A stretch of DNA of 64,000 bases from Rotaria sp. Silwood1 (GCA_905250075.1 CAJNOP010000027.1:1408741-1472740), one strand, 5' to 3'; positions 12,721-25,032 are shown, counted from the stretch's first letter. Notes: generated from the letters alone by a model not told the origin. Numbers and translations: made by a program.

Positions 12721-15700
12721 ATATGTCAAATACAACAAGGGAACGAGAACGTGTGCACACGGACGACGATAGGATATGAACGATAGGCAAGAATACGATG
12801 CGATGAAAAATGACTACTAATAACACTTTTCTACTGTTATTTGAGTGTTGGTTAATATCGCTGATTGTGTTGAAAAAAGGAGAAAAACATAGACACGTTT
12901 AGAAGGTGGAAAAAACACATAAAGAAAGAAGTGAGAAAGAAATAAGTTGAGATTTTTTTAGCTTCAACGCTTTTGATAATGATAAAACTAATCAAGCACA
13001 ATTCATTCACTCACTCATCATGATAATTTCAATGTTTGAAACATTTTCAATAAGTGTGAACAATATATAGCCTTTGATCAATAGTAAACAAATCTGAAAC
13101 ATTAACAAATAAACGTTATGCATCTCAAGGCATATTATGACATTCAACACTCAGTTATCTGTTGAATGATTTGAAACAAAAAAAAAAGTTCTTATTTCTA
13201 ACAATATAATTTGTTAATATAATGTTGTCGAAGTGCATAATTCTAGCACATCTTTTCTCAATATACAGACGTGATTAATGAAGGCTTATAAAGTACATGA
13301 TACATATACTATCTACTGTTCCAACTTATCATACTGAACCATAAATTCATTAAAATGTTGTATTCTTTCTCTATCTTAATCATTAGTCTTTATATCCTGT
13401 ACAAGACTTACTTTGATCAGAAAATGTTTTTGGTGAGAACGTTTGTTCATATATATATATATATATTTATCTTTGGTTAAAAGTAAGTTTATACAAGGAA
13501 ACTATTCAGTGCAGTTGTGCTTTTGAAATAAAACAATAATCTTTTAATGAAATAAACATTATCTATTCGTTTTTATTGACTAAAATCAATTACTGAAAGA
13601 CAGCTACATTTGTATTCGTTTTTTACATTTTGATTAGTTTACGATAAACCTTTATGAATGAACTACTGCTTTTATGCTAAAAAAAATGGCACTCTATCAA
13701 TTGATAACAGACTATTGAATCTTAATGAGACACCTAAAAATGTTCTTTTCATGAGTACTGCTATGATAATGATTACAGAAATATTCAAGCTGCAATAACC
13801 GTAATTTTGTCATCTTTCTAAACTTTACTGGTTAAGGTTTTCGGATACCTCTGCACAACATGAACGGCATGAAATGATTTACAATTGAAATATTCATAAT
13901 CTGTGTATATTTTTTGATTGTAATAAAACTTAATATCTAGCGAAATTTCTTTTAACCTAATCATCAATTCGAAAGTCTTGTTTTTTGTGACAATGTTGAA
14001 ATGAATCATTATTTGATAAACGTTTCAATTTCTCATACATGAGTTCTATCAAAAATTCAAATTAGAATGTTTCATAGGAATAAGTTTTTGTGAAGGAATA
14101 TTATAATGGAAGTTTTTACAATGCATACTGCTTTTGGATTCGTGATAGAAATACCATGATTTTCTATTCAATGTAGAAGTTTCTAACCAATATTATCACT
14201 AGCTTCAGTACACAAAAGCTTATGACAAAGTTTTCTACGACAAGAAAAAAAAGGAAACGTTACATTTTGGTATATGCTAAGTATCTCAAGCTCTAATTCA
14301 GAAATAAAAGTCTTTTTAACTTGAAAGATTTAGCGAGGAAGTGAATATTCAATGATGACGTTGTGCCACTAATGACATCTATAACTTGACTATGGCATGA
14401 AATCTAGAGCTTGAGGCTACTTTGAGTTGTAACACAAGCCAAATTATATTTATGTTGTAATTCTCACAACTTTGTAACAAATCAATGATTGAATATTTCA
14501 CCAATGGCTTCACTTATCAAGTTGAAGCACGTGGCAAAAAAAAAACAGTAAATGATGCCGATGTAATACAAATGATTAAAATCATAGTTGCAAAAACTCG
14601 TTTGAACAACGCCGTGAGACAATAAGCTGGTGAGATATCTCAGTATGTTCTTAAATACGACTAAACATAGACACGAAGTAGAAGTAGCTTTTATATAAGA
14701 AACATAGAAGATGAAAATTATTGTTAATAATTGCTATGTTGCACATCAGATTTTTCTATTCATGTATCTCCGTTAGTCATGGCAAATGGACTCCATCGTC
14801 ATTTTGCTATGAACATTTGCTATCTTACTCAATTAATAATTAAGACCTTATTTGATATGACAAGTATATGAGACTATAATTTAACATTAGACGATGTTTA
14901 GAAGATTTATATGAAGGTCAAGTAGTTTTCCATTCTCGTTTTTCCAGAAAAATCATATTAGAATTAAGTCTGCTTCAACTCAATTGTTTATGATACATGC
15001 ACTTTTGAAGGATAGTAGCTGGCTGCTAATGTTGCCATTCGTAATCAACGTACAAAATCCAATATCGTGGTAAATGCTGTGTATGCATATTGATAAGAAC
15101 TTTATTCAAGTTTTTTTTTTCAAATCACACAAGTCAAAGAATATTCATGATTTAAATGTTCGCATAGTTTAATCATAGCTACTGTTATTATTGCTCTTTT
15201 TGGAGGGCTAAGTTTTTCTTTGCTCTACCATTTCATCAAATCATCGCCAAGTGATCCAAAACGATGCGCTCTTACAAACTCCGATCATGATTTGTACGCA
15301 ATAATGAAAAAGGAAAAGAATGATACATTTATCTTTAACTATCTCCATTTGATAAATGTATATCGATACTTCCTGTCAGTGAAATGAGAAGAAATGTCAA
15401 CGAATATAAAGAATAGCAAAGCAAGACAAATAGATGACTTAATAAGAGAAAAGATGTAGACAAACGCAATTGTTATAATGATATCTGAAAGATATGTTTG
15501 TGATACTGAACAAACGAGTTGATATAAAGGTGTGACTGTAGATATGGATAAGTATGTGTACTTTCTTCAAGTTTTAGTTGTATTCATTTTGAATTTGAAA
15601 TAATCGAAGAATCATCACTACCTGTAGCTGCCATCTATGATCAAACACACTTTTTTTCGCTCTCATTGAATTACAACTGGTAGAGCAAACAACGACTCTC

Positions 15701-15828
15701 GTTCTCCTTCTAAAAGTAAAGAAATTAAGATCACATCACGAATTTAAAGTTATTCTAACTCTAATTATTCACTATTGATATATACAACAGGATAATACGT
15801 CATCGTCCTTCTATTTGAAATAATTATT
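12721..15828. other. Gene-poor interval with short, possibly decayed frames
   Basis: About 3.1 kb of AT-rich DNA with no complete gene. Two small segments have coding-like composition: 14485-14625 (+), a 46-codon frame beginning MIEYFTNGFTYQVEARG, and 15151-15387 (+), described separately. The 13818-14009 frame on the minus strand is not recognisable. A TA microsatellite lies near 13450. Confidence 0.4.
15151..15387 (+). pseudogene. Orphan exon-like fragment encoding one membrane helix
   Basis: An open frame of about 78 codons without an early ATG reads SLIIATVIIALFGGLSFSLL, a strong transmembrane helix, followed by a charged KSSPSDPKRC stretch. A CATAG acceptor-like site sits at 15167. It could be a surviving exon of a decayed membrane protein, or a 5' exon of the downstream membrane-anchored cupin, though no in-frame join was found. 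The family is not recognised. Confidence 0.25.
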
Positions 15829-16404
15829 ATGCACAAGACTAAAACATCTACATATTCATTGACGAGTATACCTCGTTTTTATCTTGTTTTGTTATTATTA
15901 ATTGTTATTTTACTTGTTTATTGGTATTTTTCATCTGATTCAGTTTCTGAACAAGCATTTGCTGATATATCTCGTCTTCCACAATCATCTTTGTTTACTT
16001 ATTCAAATATTTCTTCACAAATATATTTCAATGAAAGTCAAGGCATACTTTATGTACCACCTCGTGATCACTCTGCTCATTTTGTTTCGATGAAAAGCAA
16101 CGCTGTACGAGGTAATCATCGACATAAAGACAATGAAAACAGTATTTCAGATGAAGTACTTATTTTACTTCAAGGTCAATATCAATTTCGTATTAGTGAT
16201 GATGATACAAACAAATATGAAGATTATCAATATGATATATCTAAAATGGGTATTGTTGCTCTTAAATTTTCAGCTAATAAATGTCATGCATTAAAAAATA
16301 TTGGAAAACAAACAAATTGGTTTGTTAGTTATTATATTAAATTAAAAGATATTACAACAGTATCTGTTGATAGACAAGGTTGTAAAACAATGATATTAAC
16401 TTAA
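15829..16404 (+). CDS. Membrane-anchored cupin-fold protein, intronless
   Basis: 191 aa in one exon. Residues about 17-33 form a hydrophobic helix (FYLVLLLLIVILLVYWYF) after a short basic N-terminus, suggesting a type II membrane anchor. The C-terminal half shows a cupin pattern: RGNHRHKDN with His97 and His99, Glu109 in SDEVLILLQG, and His153 in KCHALKNIG, which together are the usual four metal ligands. The RGNHxHK and EVLILLQG words resemble sugar-nucleotide 3,4-ketoisomerase/WxcM-type bacterial cupins, but the substrate cannot be told. It is the only gene in this stretch without introns, which fits a bacterial origin. The stop codon lies 8 nt from the stop of the convergent racemase gene. 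The cupin fold is likely; the function is unknown. Confidence 0.7.
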   Translation: MHKTKTSTYSLTSIPRFYLVLLLLIVILLVYWYFSSDSVSEQAFADISRLPQSSLFTYSNISSQIYFNESQGILYVPPRDHSAHFVSMKSNAVRGNHRHKDNENSISDEVLILLQGQYQFRISDDDTNKYEDYQYDISKMGIVALKFSANKCHALKNIGKQTNWFVSYYIKLKDITTVSVDRQGCKTMILT

Positions 16405-16412
16405 ATAAGTTA

Positions 16413-17458
16413 TCAATTATTTTTATTGACTTTTGCTGGTAAAAGTGATTCAATATCATATCGACCAAGTTGATAATCAACAGCTAATTGAACCTATTTA
16501 TCAAATGAATAAAAAAAACAAAAGTTAAGAAGATGAAAAATAAATAAGTATTTTTGTTAGTTACATGTAATTGTGTTGAATCGAATAAAGGTATTTGAGG
16601 AAGGTCACTTTGTTTAACAAGTTGAGGAATTTCTAAAAACAAAAAAATATTTAAAATAAATCTTATTGTAATAATGAAGTAGTCATTTTACCAGTACAAC
16701 CAAGAATAATTCCTTCAACTTGTTGTTCATCATATAAACGTTGCATACATTTTACATAAAAATTTTTCGATTCTTCAGTAAATATATTATTTGATAATTC
16801 ATCAACAATTATTTGATGTAAACGTTCAATCTCATCTTTATGTGGAAATACAATGTTTAAATCATGTTCAATCAAACGTTCAACAACACAACTATTTGAT
16901 ACCATGGCAAATTTTGATCCAAAAAAGCCAATCTAGAAATAATTAAATAAATTTCAATGTTTTATAAAACTTTTTTTAATTTGTACTTTTTTAAAATTTT
17001 TTTGTTTAATTGAAAATGCTACAGCATCACTTATGTGTAGAAGAACAAGTTTAGGATAATATTCTATAATTCGTGGTACAGCAACATGACCTTAAATCAT
17101 AATTTGTTGATTAAGAAAAATGCTGAGAAAGTATTTACCAGTATTTGAACAAATAAGTAAAAAATCGATACCACTTTTGACTAATTGATGAACACCTCCA
17201 AGAAGAAATTCAGCTACTTCAGATAATTGATTTTTATTTAGTAAATCAATATATTGAAAAATATCAAGTGAAACAATATGAATACGACTACCATGGCCAG
17301 GTAAAAATTTACCAACTAATTGATTCATTTGATTATAATACTTTTGAAAAAATAAAATATTAAAAATGAATATTAAATCAATAACTTACATCAACTGTTG
17401 AAACATAAGCTAAACCTCCTAAAATGCCACATACACGTTGTTTTACTTGTGTATCCAT
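16413..17458 (-). CDS. Aspartate/glutamate racemase family enzyme, six exons
   Basis: Predicted 254 aa, close to the usual 230-250 for bacterial aspartate racemases (RacX/YgeA type). Exons: 17458-17390, 17340-17139, 17090-16987, 16932-16692, 16632-16565, 16493-16413. The start reads MDTQVKQRVCGILGGLAYVS, with the GILGG motif. Both catalytic cysteines of this cofactor-independent family are present once exons are joined: LLICSNTGH across the second intron and GIILGCTEIPQL across the fourth. The enzyme should interconvert L- and D-amino acids, probably aspartate or glutamate; specificity is not visible. The family is mainly bacterial but the gene carries five short host-like introns, so any transfer would be old. 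It diverges from the U-box gene across about 600 bp. Confidence 0.85.
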
Positions 17459-18065
17459 TTTTCATCTGTAAGTATGTCAAAGACAATGCAAAGGACGTTA
17501 TCACTTTTTACTTTTTATCAGGTTATGAAGAACAGAAGAGCCTTGTCATAATATGTCAGCAAATACTATTTATTTGTGGATATACAATATTCAAGATTTC
17601 AATTTTGAAGTATGACTTAAAAAAAAAACTTTCTTTGAGAAGATTTTCATGCGTTATACATCTGGAGAAAACAATATAGCTTTATATTTTCAAATATACA
17701 AATACGATAAAGATTCGAATATTAATTTCATTGCTAATGTGTCTGTCAACAAGCACAAAAGTCGATTTTAAAAGCAAGCGTTAAAATAAGATCATACAAA
17801 GAAATTGAAACGTCTCAAAAAAATTAAACTGAATTCATAGTTGAAAAGAACTATGGAATAAATCTGTGTGAAAAACACTTGATGATTTTTTGTTCATACT
17901 TTTTTTTTCTCGTTAATATTCTCGTATGAAAATAAAAAAACAAGAATGAAAAAAAAATACTATATATAACATGGTACAAATAAATATTCACATTTTTATT
18001 TATACTTTTTTTTACAATTAACTAACGGCCCTTTGCTTTTCTAACGCAACTATAGATCGAAATCC
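17459..18065. promoter_or_regulatory. Shared divergent promoter interval
   Basis: 607 bp between the start codons of the racemase (-) and U-box (+) genes. It is AT-rich and contains poly-T and poly-A runs near 17900-18015. The open frame on the plus strand at 17398-17679 overlaps the racemase first exon and has no recognisable content. No specific factor site can be named. Confidence 0.35.
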
Positions 18066-19194
18066 ATGAAGAAAACATCAAGTTCTCCCATATTAACACA
18101 AGATCATGACTTCATTTGTCCAATTACACTGAATGTTTGTCGAGATCCTGTTTTTGCTTCAAATAGTTATGTTTACGAGCGAACTGCTATTATTCAATGG
18201 ATTGAACAACAAGGAACTAGTGCTTTAACACGACAACCTCTGAATGTCAATGATCTTCGTTCAGAAGAACAAATTAAACAATTACGTCAACCTTATGAAA
18301 CTAACTCTGTAAGATATTTATGCAAAAATAGTACAATATCATTACCATCTATATCAATGGGTCAATTAGAAATACATACTAACCAATCAACATCTCGCAA
18401 ACAATACTGTAATGTCAAACGTATATTACTGACGACTATGGCTACTATTCTGATTGCCAGTACTCTCATAGCTGCAACAGTAGTCATATTCGTTATTCTT
18501 CGATCTAATCCCATCTCTGAAAGTAAGATATGGTCTGATCAACAATATTTTCATAAGAAAAAAAGTTTCATTATATTTTTACAGCTTCATAGATATTTAA
18601 ATAATATTTTTTTGTTTATGTTGATTTGAGCTTATATAAGGTCAAATCATATTGATCTGTAGTATATAAGATCATTTTTGAATATCTATAAAACAAAATT
18701 TCATTAATCTTTTATTTTTATTAAATTTATTTCTAGTCTTTACTTCTATCGAATATGCTAATCATCATATTCAGTCTTTGGCAACTTATAAGTTATCAAA
18801 TAATTGTACTCTATCAAAGATTGTTCCACTGTTCTCTTGGACTAATATAAAAAGTTTTAATTGTACGTATTATTCGGAACTATATAAGACTGTTTCTACT
18901 CGAACAATTATCACTTTTTCTTTTCGACATAATTCATCCTACTGGTGTCTTGGTGATGTGTCTGTTATAGATACGTCTTCAAACGTAGAACTGGTGACAA
19001 ATTGGCATTTCGAAAATAATCCACCAGATGGATTTTTTCGCTATAACTCATATGGATATAGTTTCATATCATCAGTTTTAGCGTCTGTACATATTTATAG
19101 TAGCAAACGTTCGTTTTTTGATGGTGCTCTAGATCGATCTGATTACCTCTTAGACAAGTACTTGATACAAAAGTCGGACAACTATATCGTATAA
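18066..19194 (+). CDS. U-box domain protein with transmembrane helix and extracellular C-terminal domain
   Basis: Predicted 304 aa from exons 18066-18522 and 18737-19194. Residues about 13-72 are a U-box (DFICPITLNVCRDPVFASNS, then YERTAIIQWIEQQG), the fold that binds ubiquitin-conjugating enzymes in E3 ligases. Residues about 120-142 are a hydrophobic helix (LLTTMATILIASTLIAATVV). The second exon encodes a Cys- and Asn-rich domain with YWCLGDVSVIDTSSNVELVT and NWHFENNPPDGF, resembling a beta-sandwich (YWYLDDVSV/NGDFE-type) module of secreted proteins. This predicts a cytosolic ligase end and an outside binding end. The exon join is phase 1 with good GT/AG sites. U-box is firm; the ectodomain family is inferred from motif shape. 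Confidence 0.75.
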
Positions 19195-21493
19195 CATTTT
19201 AGCTACAGAATCTCGGTGATAAACCAAATAGTGCTCAACTTATAATAAGTTATTAACTAATTTTATTGATAATTGGTAGAAAAAATCTTCATAAATGATA
19301 TCAAACAAAAAGATTTCTCATATATGTCTTTAGTTATTTTTTATATCATGTGTTTAGCAAGCTGAAATAAAATACACGTTTGATAAATAAAAAAAGATAC
19401 TCTAAACGAAAAAGTATCTTCTTTTATGTAAAGAAGTTAGCGACTGATTCGATTTTTTCAAAACAATGAGCCCGTTAAGTGTGTCAGACAGAGTTCGGAG
19501 AGATCTATCGAATGGTATGTTTGAATTTAAGGAAAAGATAAAAACAACATGATATGAATAAAATTTTTTTTTCATCAAAGCGATAAATAAAAAAAATTGA
19601 TATTCTCTTGAAATATTCGATTCACAGCTAGTGTCATTTTTAAAATTTACATCTTTCGATCCAGCTCGACGAGCTCCATCTGACAGTGTTAATAACATCG
19701 TATTCAATAAGACTCATCAAACCTTCAGTTTTCTGAAACGCATCAAAAAAAGATTCTACAAGGCATATCATCTGACGATTCATTATACGACTTGTACAAC
19801 ATGCAAAAATGTTTGTATTTGGTTCACTTTCACGTGCGCTATCGATTGATATTCATTTTTCAACCACCAAAACGAAACTTGAATATATACGTCATGTTGG
19901 AATGTGTCCTCATAAAACTTATCCTACACCATGTGTCATGAACAAAGCACGCAACATCCGATACATCTCGATCAGTTCTAATGAGTGATGCACAATGTAT
20001 TGTATTATGCAATACTTTAAGAATGCTAGAGTCTCTAAAACCAATTAGGTATAAGACCAGCCTCCCATATTTCATTTTCAAACTCCCTTTGCATTTTGTA
20101 GCAAAGTTCAACTATACCTTAATCAATACGCATCACTTGTTTCTATCGATTAATGAATTGTTTATTCAAAATAGCTACACTTTCTCGAAGCTAGGATCTC
20201 TAAGACCCATTTACGTAAGACTCGGATTGAGTATTTGATATGCCGATTCAGTTTACAACGTGTGCCAATGACGAAATATACGCTCAGATGCAAAGAGCCT
20301 TACGAAAAACATAAAAGATCTTACTGACAATTGAATATTGTAAGACTGATACTGTTAGATCTTATGAAGACGTACGAGTATCTAATTGTAAGAGTTAATA
20401 TCTTGTAAGATTCCTGTTTCAAGGTTCTCACAAAGTCTGATGATCAGAATCTTCTAAGATTGTATATGATCTTATACGACCATAATTTATGCTTCCTTGC
20501 TGAAAACAGTTTTTTTTAAAAGGTATTTTTATGTTTTAGCATTTAACTATCATCTGGTATCCTGAATTTTTTCTACTTAACCGAATTTGATGAAACATAG
20601 TGTAAACTGACTAGATAACATTATGAAGTATGTGGTTAAATTATAACTAAGAAAGCATGTGACCATATGAAGGTTAAAAAATTTTTGTTATTGTTGCATT
20701 TTAATAAAACATCGCTATTATAATTACTGAAACATTTATTTATTTCATTACTAATACGCGTAATTTTTGTGATACAACAAAAAACATTTTTTTTATACAA
20801 AGACTAATACAACAAAAGTTACATATTATATTTGTCCTGTTCTCTTGTTGTGTTGTGCGAAAATAAGCACATCGACGATAAGTTGAAATAACTTTTGACA
20901 TGCGAGCTACAAGTTGTGGTTTTTCAGAACTTTCTGTGCTACTAATGCTCTTTTCAATATGTTTCTTCCTCTGATTAGTTATCACCAAAGCACTTTTTAC
21001 CATTTTCAACGACCCCAATTATCAACGAGTACAGTAATAATGGACGACATATATTTTAATGCACTAATATTAGAATGAGAGAAGCATTTGTAGTAAATGA
21101 AAGAATTGAATAAGGATATATATATAAAATGCAAAAGTATCCTTACCCAGTTTCTCTTTTACTTGCCATCGATTCCATAGAATTTTATTTTCAGATCAGA
21201 AGATAATCCCATTGTTGAGGATTGATGCAAATATAACAAGTGAATTTAATCATTTGCCAAGTACTGAACTGCCATAGTATGTGAGACATACCTGATGGGT
21301 ACAGATTCGGAAGTAAAGGAAAATAAACAAAAATTTTTAGAATCCAAATTGTGGGATGAAAACTTTTCGTAGACTGAAGAAACTTTACATATTACACTTT
21401 TCAATGTTCTCCATACGCCCGATCATCCATACAAACTTGTAGGAACATCTGTTAGCTTCTAATATTTATTGAACATATTTAGAAAATTCTCAA

Positions 21494-21557
21494 GGGGGGT
21501 GTGGATTTGGACATATTTTATACCCACACCCACCCACGCCCACATATGCACCCACAC
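21494..21557. repeat. Degenerate TGTGGG/CCCACA telomere-like tract
   Basis: GGGGGGTGTGG is followed about 20 bases later by repeated CCCACA-type words on the same strand (ACCCACACCCACCCACGCCC and then ACCCACAC). TGTGGG is the telomere unit reported for the bdelloid Adineta vaga. The tract is imperfect and interstitial. It could also be a simple GT-rich minisatellite. Confidence 0.5.
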
Positions 21558-21939
21558 AAAATTTCTGAAAAACTTATATTTTTCGTGATTGAACATTAAT
21601 GAAAATATCTATAAAAAATACGTGTAGCCTTAATTTTGTCGGTGGTAGATAGATGTATTGCTGCAATGGCAAAATCTTTAGACAAATACGTTCACATTAT
21701 ACTCAGAGAACCTCATCTCTCAGAAAATGACAATCAATGTTTTTAAATATGTTTCACATCCACATCGATCATGCCATATCGTTCAAATGCATTTTCTTAG
21801 GCGACTTTGAAAAGCACACGATGTGATCGACTAGACGTCAAACACCTGTCGATGTAACTGAATGTGTTCGTGTCAGAGTGAGCAAGTTTATGGATTTGGT
21901 ATTGGTACGTGGAAGGATGTTTGGATGGGACTTGGCACT

Positions 21940-22019
21940 TGTACCCGTACTCACTCGTCAACATGCACATCGACACTTACTGCCACATACAGTCACAGCT
22001 CCACACCCATACCCACAAA
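21940..22019. repeat. Second degenerate CCCACA-rich tract
   Basis: Loose GTACCCGTACTCACTC and CACATCGACAC words lead to a clearer CCACACCCATACCCACA at 22001-22017. It is weaker than the tract at 21.5 kb and is listed because both lie within 600 bp and share the CCCACA unit. Confidence 0.35.
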
Positions 22020-24192
22020 ATGTTTATAAGAATATTTCCTAAGTTAACTCCTCAACAGTTATAAAGATTACCGTTGAGTATCTTCCAAAAACCTCAAAGG
22101 AGCCACTCACGAATGGTACTTCAAAATTCATTGATCATCTTTGGATTAGCTTTGAACTATTAGAGGGACTACTCACTCTTAGATAGATACAGAGAAGTTT
22201 TCTGAATCATCCTCGAGTAACAGTGAAAAATTAGCGATAGGTAGCTAACCAGTCTCGGTTCAGTCAGTTCATAGAACTGATCTGCACTAGAAGTCCAGTT
22301 TCGATCAGAGGATGTGTTTGAACAGATCAGATCAATGAGGCAATGACGGATACCCATAACTTCTATATCCTGTCATTTGTTCTTTGAATCAAATTCTATC
22401 TGAGAGCATTTTGAACAGTTTCTCAGATTTGAACTAAAGCTGGTCTTGATGAAGTCTAATGTGAATCAAATGACTAATTGATATTGTCTTCTCTTTCTTC
22501 CTTTCAAATGACTTAGCGCAATAATTTGCCGATGTGCTAGACTCTCAACATTCATGTAATTACTCAATAGCCTAACAAGCGTCTAAAAACAGTGTTGTCG
22601 ATTGTAGCCGATTGCATCATGTACATTGTTACCAAGATCATCATAACAATGGGCGAACATCCCATTGTACTAATATGTTTCATGGTCACTGCTTACCTTT
22701 TTACGCTTGAAAAGAAAGTGATACTTGTTTATAAACAAATATGTAACTAATACAATCGTACAGTTGTGTGTTCATTTTCTTTATTCTTTGACACCCTACC
22801 AAAAAGAATTAACACTACAGTATTTTTTTTATTGGGGGCGAGAGAGAGAGGTAGTTCTTTGCTTGCATAAGGAGAGACGCCTACTTTCTGCTCTTACAGA
22901 ACGATATATTTATTTTTGACTGGTAAAGATATAACTTTATTTTTTGCTCGCTGCGAGAGATATTTTATTTTTAGCCTACAGAGAGTGATTTTTTTCTCAT
23001 AGACAAAAATATATTTCGTCGCAAATTTGAAGTAAAATCATGCATATTTTTTCTAGTGACGTCTTTCTACGTATATGAAGTCTTAAGCCATATATGCATT
23101 CCAATAATCATTTTCTCTTTGTCTTCTATTTTTATGTGTGTGTCGATAATCAGCAAAAATCTTTTATTCAACAATCATGCAGTTATCGCGTTTATTTTGC
23201 TGCTGAGCATTTTTCTTTATCCTTTTCAAATCAAAAGCACGTCGCTTATCCATTGTCTCAACAAGGAGAGCAAGAGACAGATAAAAATATATTGACGTGG
23301 TGACTATCATCGGCAATGTAAATAATAATGAATAGAAGAAAGCAATACCATGAAGAGGTAGCTGATGAAAGAGACAATTAAGACGAAACACGTTCACAAA
23401 ATAAAAAGTTGTTCATGTGTGACTAGAAAGAAAAAATGAAAGAGGAGACGAAGCCGTTGATGAGAAATATCGCTAATGCATTAAAATAAAACATCGTATT
23501 TTTATTTATTTCATTAAATGATGTAAAAATCACAGTCAATAAAAATAAGAAGAAGAAAAAAATGCAACATAAAAAAACAAATAAGTTAAACAGATGTTTA
23601 ATCATATAATAAGGTCCAAATTAATGATATTTCATTATTTTTTTCAAGCGTAATAATTGGAAAGAAAAAATTCTAGTGAAATTCAATCTTAAAATTTGTT
23701 TCAAATCAACTTAATCTAACTTGGCATATCTCTTGTGAAAATGTATTTATATTGAAAGCTGGTTTTTCTAGTTGTCTCTCAGTTGATCTTCTAGATGTTC
23801 TTTTTTACGGTAACAAAGTCAAATACGACAAACAGACATTGAAAAAAGAGATGAAAATAAAATGGAACAAATCGACGACAACTTTAACATAAAGATATCA
23901 ATGACGAACCACTACTATAACAAAAACATAGAGGATTGTACAATCAAAATTTTTTACGTCTAAAAGTCAAGTTTACAGGAATCATCCTATCATAAGTGCT
24001 ATTTCATTCAATTTTGAAGTAAATTTGGAACTTTTTTGATACGTCGATTTCAGTATGAAAATTTTAGAGCCAAAAATATAAACCAAGTGCTTGAATTAAT
24101 TCTGAATCTAATAATAAAAGTGTGATTCATATACGATCTGACAGTATATCATTATTATGATTTTTTAATTTTATTTCGTTTTAGATTATATT

Positions 24193-24213
24193 ATGGCATT
24201 AAGTCAATCAATA
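24193..24213 (+). other. Possible short first coding exon
   Basis: ATGGCATTAAGTCAATCAATA (MALSQSI) is followed at once by a near-perfect donor GTAAGTATG. An exon-like frame beginning after a TTTTTTTTAG acceptor at 24974 (EYIVEEKEQSEEANI) would join in phase 0 and runs straight into the hAT insertion at 25041. No known protein is recognised, so this is a weak gene prediction. Confidence 0.25.
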
Positions 24214-24226
24214 GTAAGTATGAATT

Positions 24227-24420
24227 AATTATTTTATTTTATTTTTTATTCATGCTATTTTATTTATATTTGATTGTGCTTCATTGCATTTCTTCTGATT
24301 TTTATTTTAGTTCTTTTATTTTATTTTATTCCTATTTTTTTTCTTTCATTTTAATTGTATTTACTTGTCATTTTATTGTTTTCTTATTTTATTTTATCTT
24401 CATTTAAATGCGATTGTTCA
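24227..24420 (+). repeat. TTTTA/TTTTATTT low-complexity tract
   Basis: About 190 bases made almost only of T and A with repeated TTTTA and TTTCTT words (ATTTTATTTTATTTTTTATT and similar). It is a decayed pentanucleotide-like repeat in a putative intron. Confidence 0.6.
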
Positions 24421-25032
24421 AGAAGTAAAGATGCTAATAAATTAAAATAAACATGATTTAATGTAATAATCTGCAACTTATCGCACGAGAAGCAATGGGA
24501 AGATGATAAGGAGGAAAGGAGGGGCAGACAAAGTACCATGCTCTGATATTAATTCAAGAGAGGACTCCATCGAATTATACGTGCATCTGGCAGTCGACAA
24601 CTCCCTATCGGGATCCTGTACCAAGGAATGCTATAGAATCTGACGAGATTCAAGTCTAGAATTCTTCGTCCCAGATAGCACTGAAAAAAATACGTGGCAA
24701 AAATATGGTATATTAAAAAGAAAATCGAATACTTTTTCCATTCTTATTTTTTTTCTTGTCGAGAGTTTCTGCTGTATCAGCACTAAAACCACAGTTCTCT
24801 CGTTATCGACAAGTATTCGGTTATTCTTGTGAAATATGGTTAAAACAATGATAATCCTATGGTCATCAAATGCTCGGACGAAAATTGAAAATTGTGATCA
24901 TGGACCATTTATTTCGTTGAGTAGAAGTCAAATCATTATCAGATATTCGTTAAATATTTTTTAAATTTTTTTAGGAATATATAGTTGAAGAAAAAGAACA
25001 ATCAGAAGAAGCAAATATATGTATCCTCGTGT

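Larger units (their letters stand above)
19195..24192. other. Gene-poor region
   Basis: About 5 kb with no recognisable gene. From 20310 to 20490 the words TTGTAAGA and TCTTA(T/C) recur on both strands, suggesting a decayed short-unit repeat. Degenerate telomere-like tracts occur at 21494-21557 and 21940-22019 and are listed separately. Several 60-100 codon frames (19402-20240, 20740-21018, 22725-23605) have no motif, and overlapping frames on opposite strands look equally good, so I treat them as chance. Confidence 0.45.

Noticed and set aside
19402..20238. Overlapping frames on both strands, one carrying DPARRAPSDSVNN.
   Set aside because: Several mutually exclusive frames of similar length and no domain; no splice structure found.
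23056..23397. Three overlapping 70-80 codon frames.
   Set aside because: Mutually overlapping on both strands with no protein-like motif.
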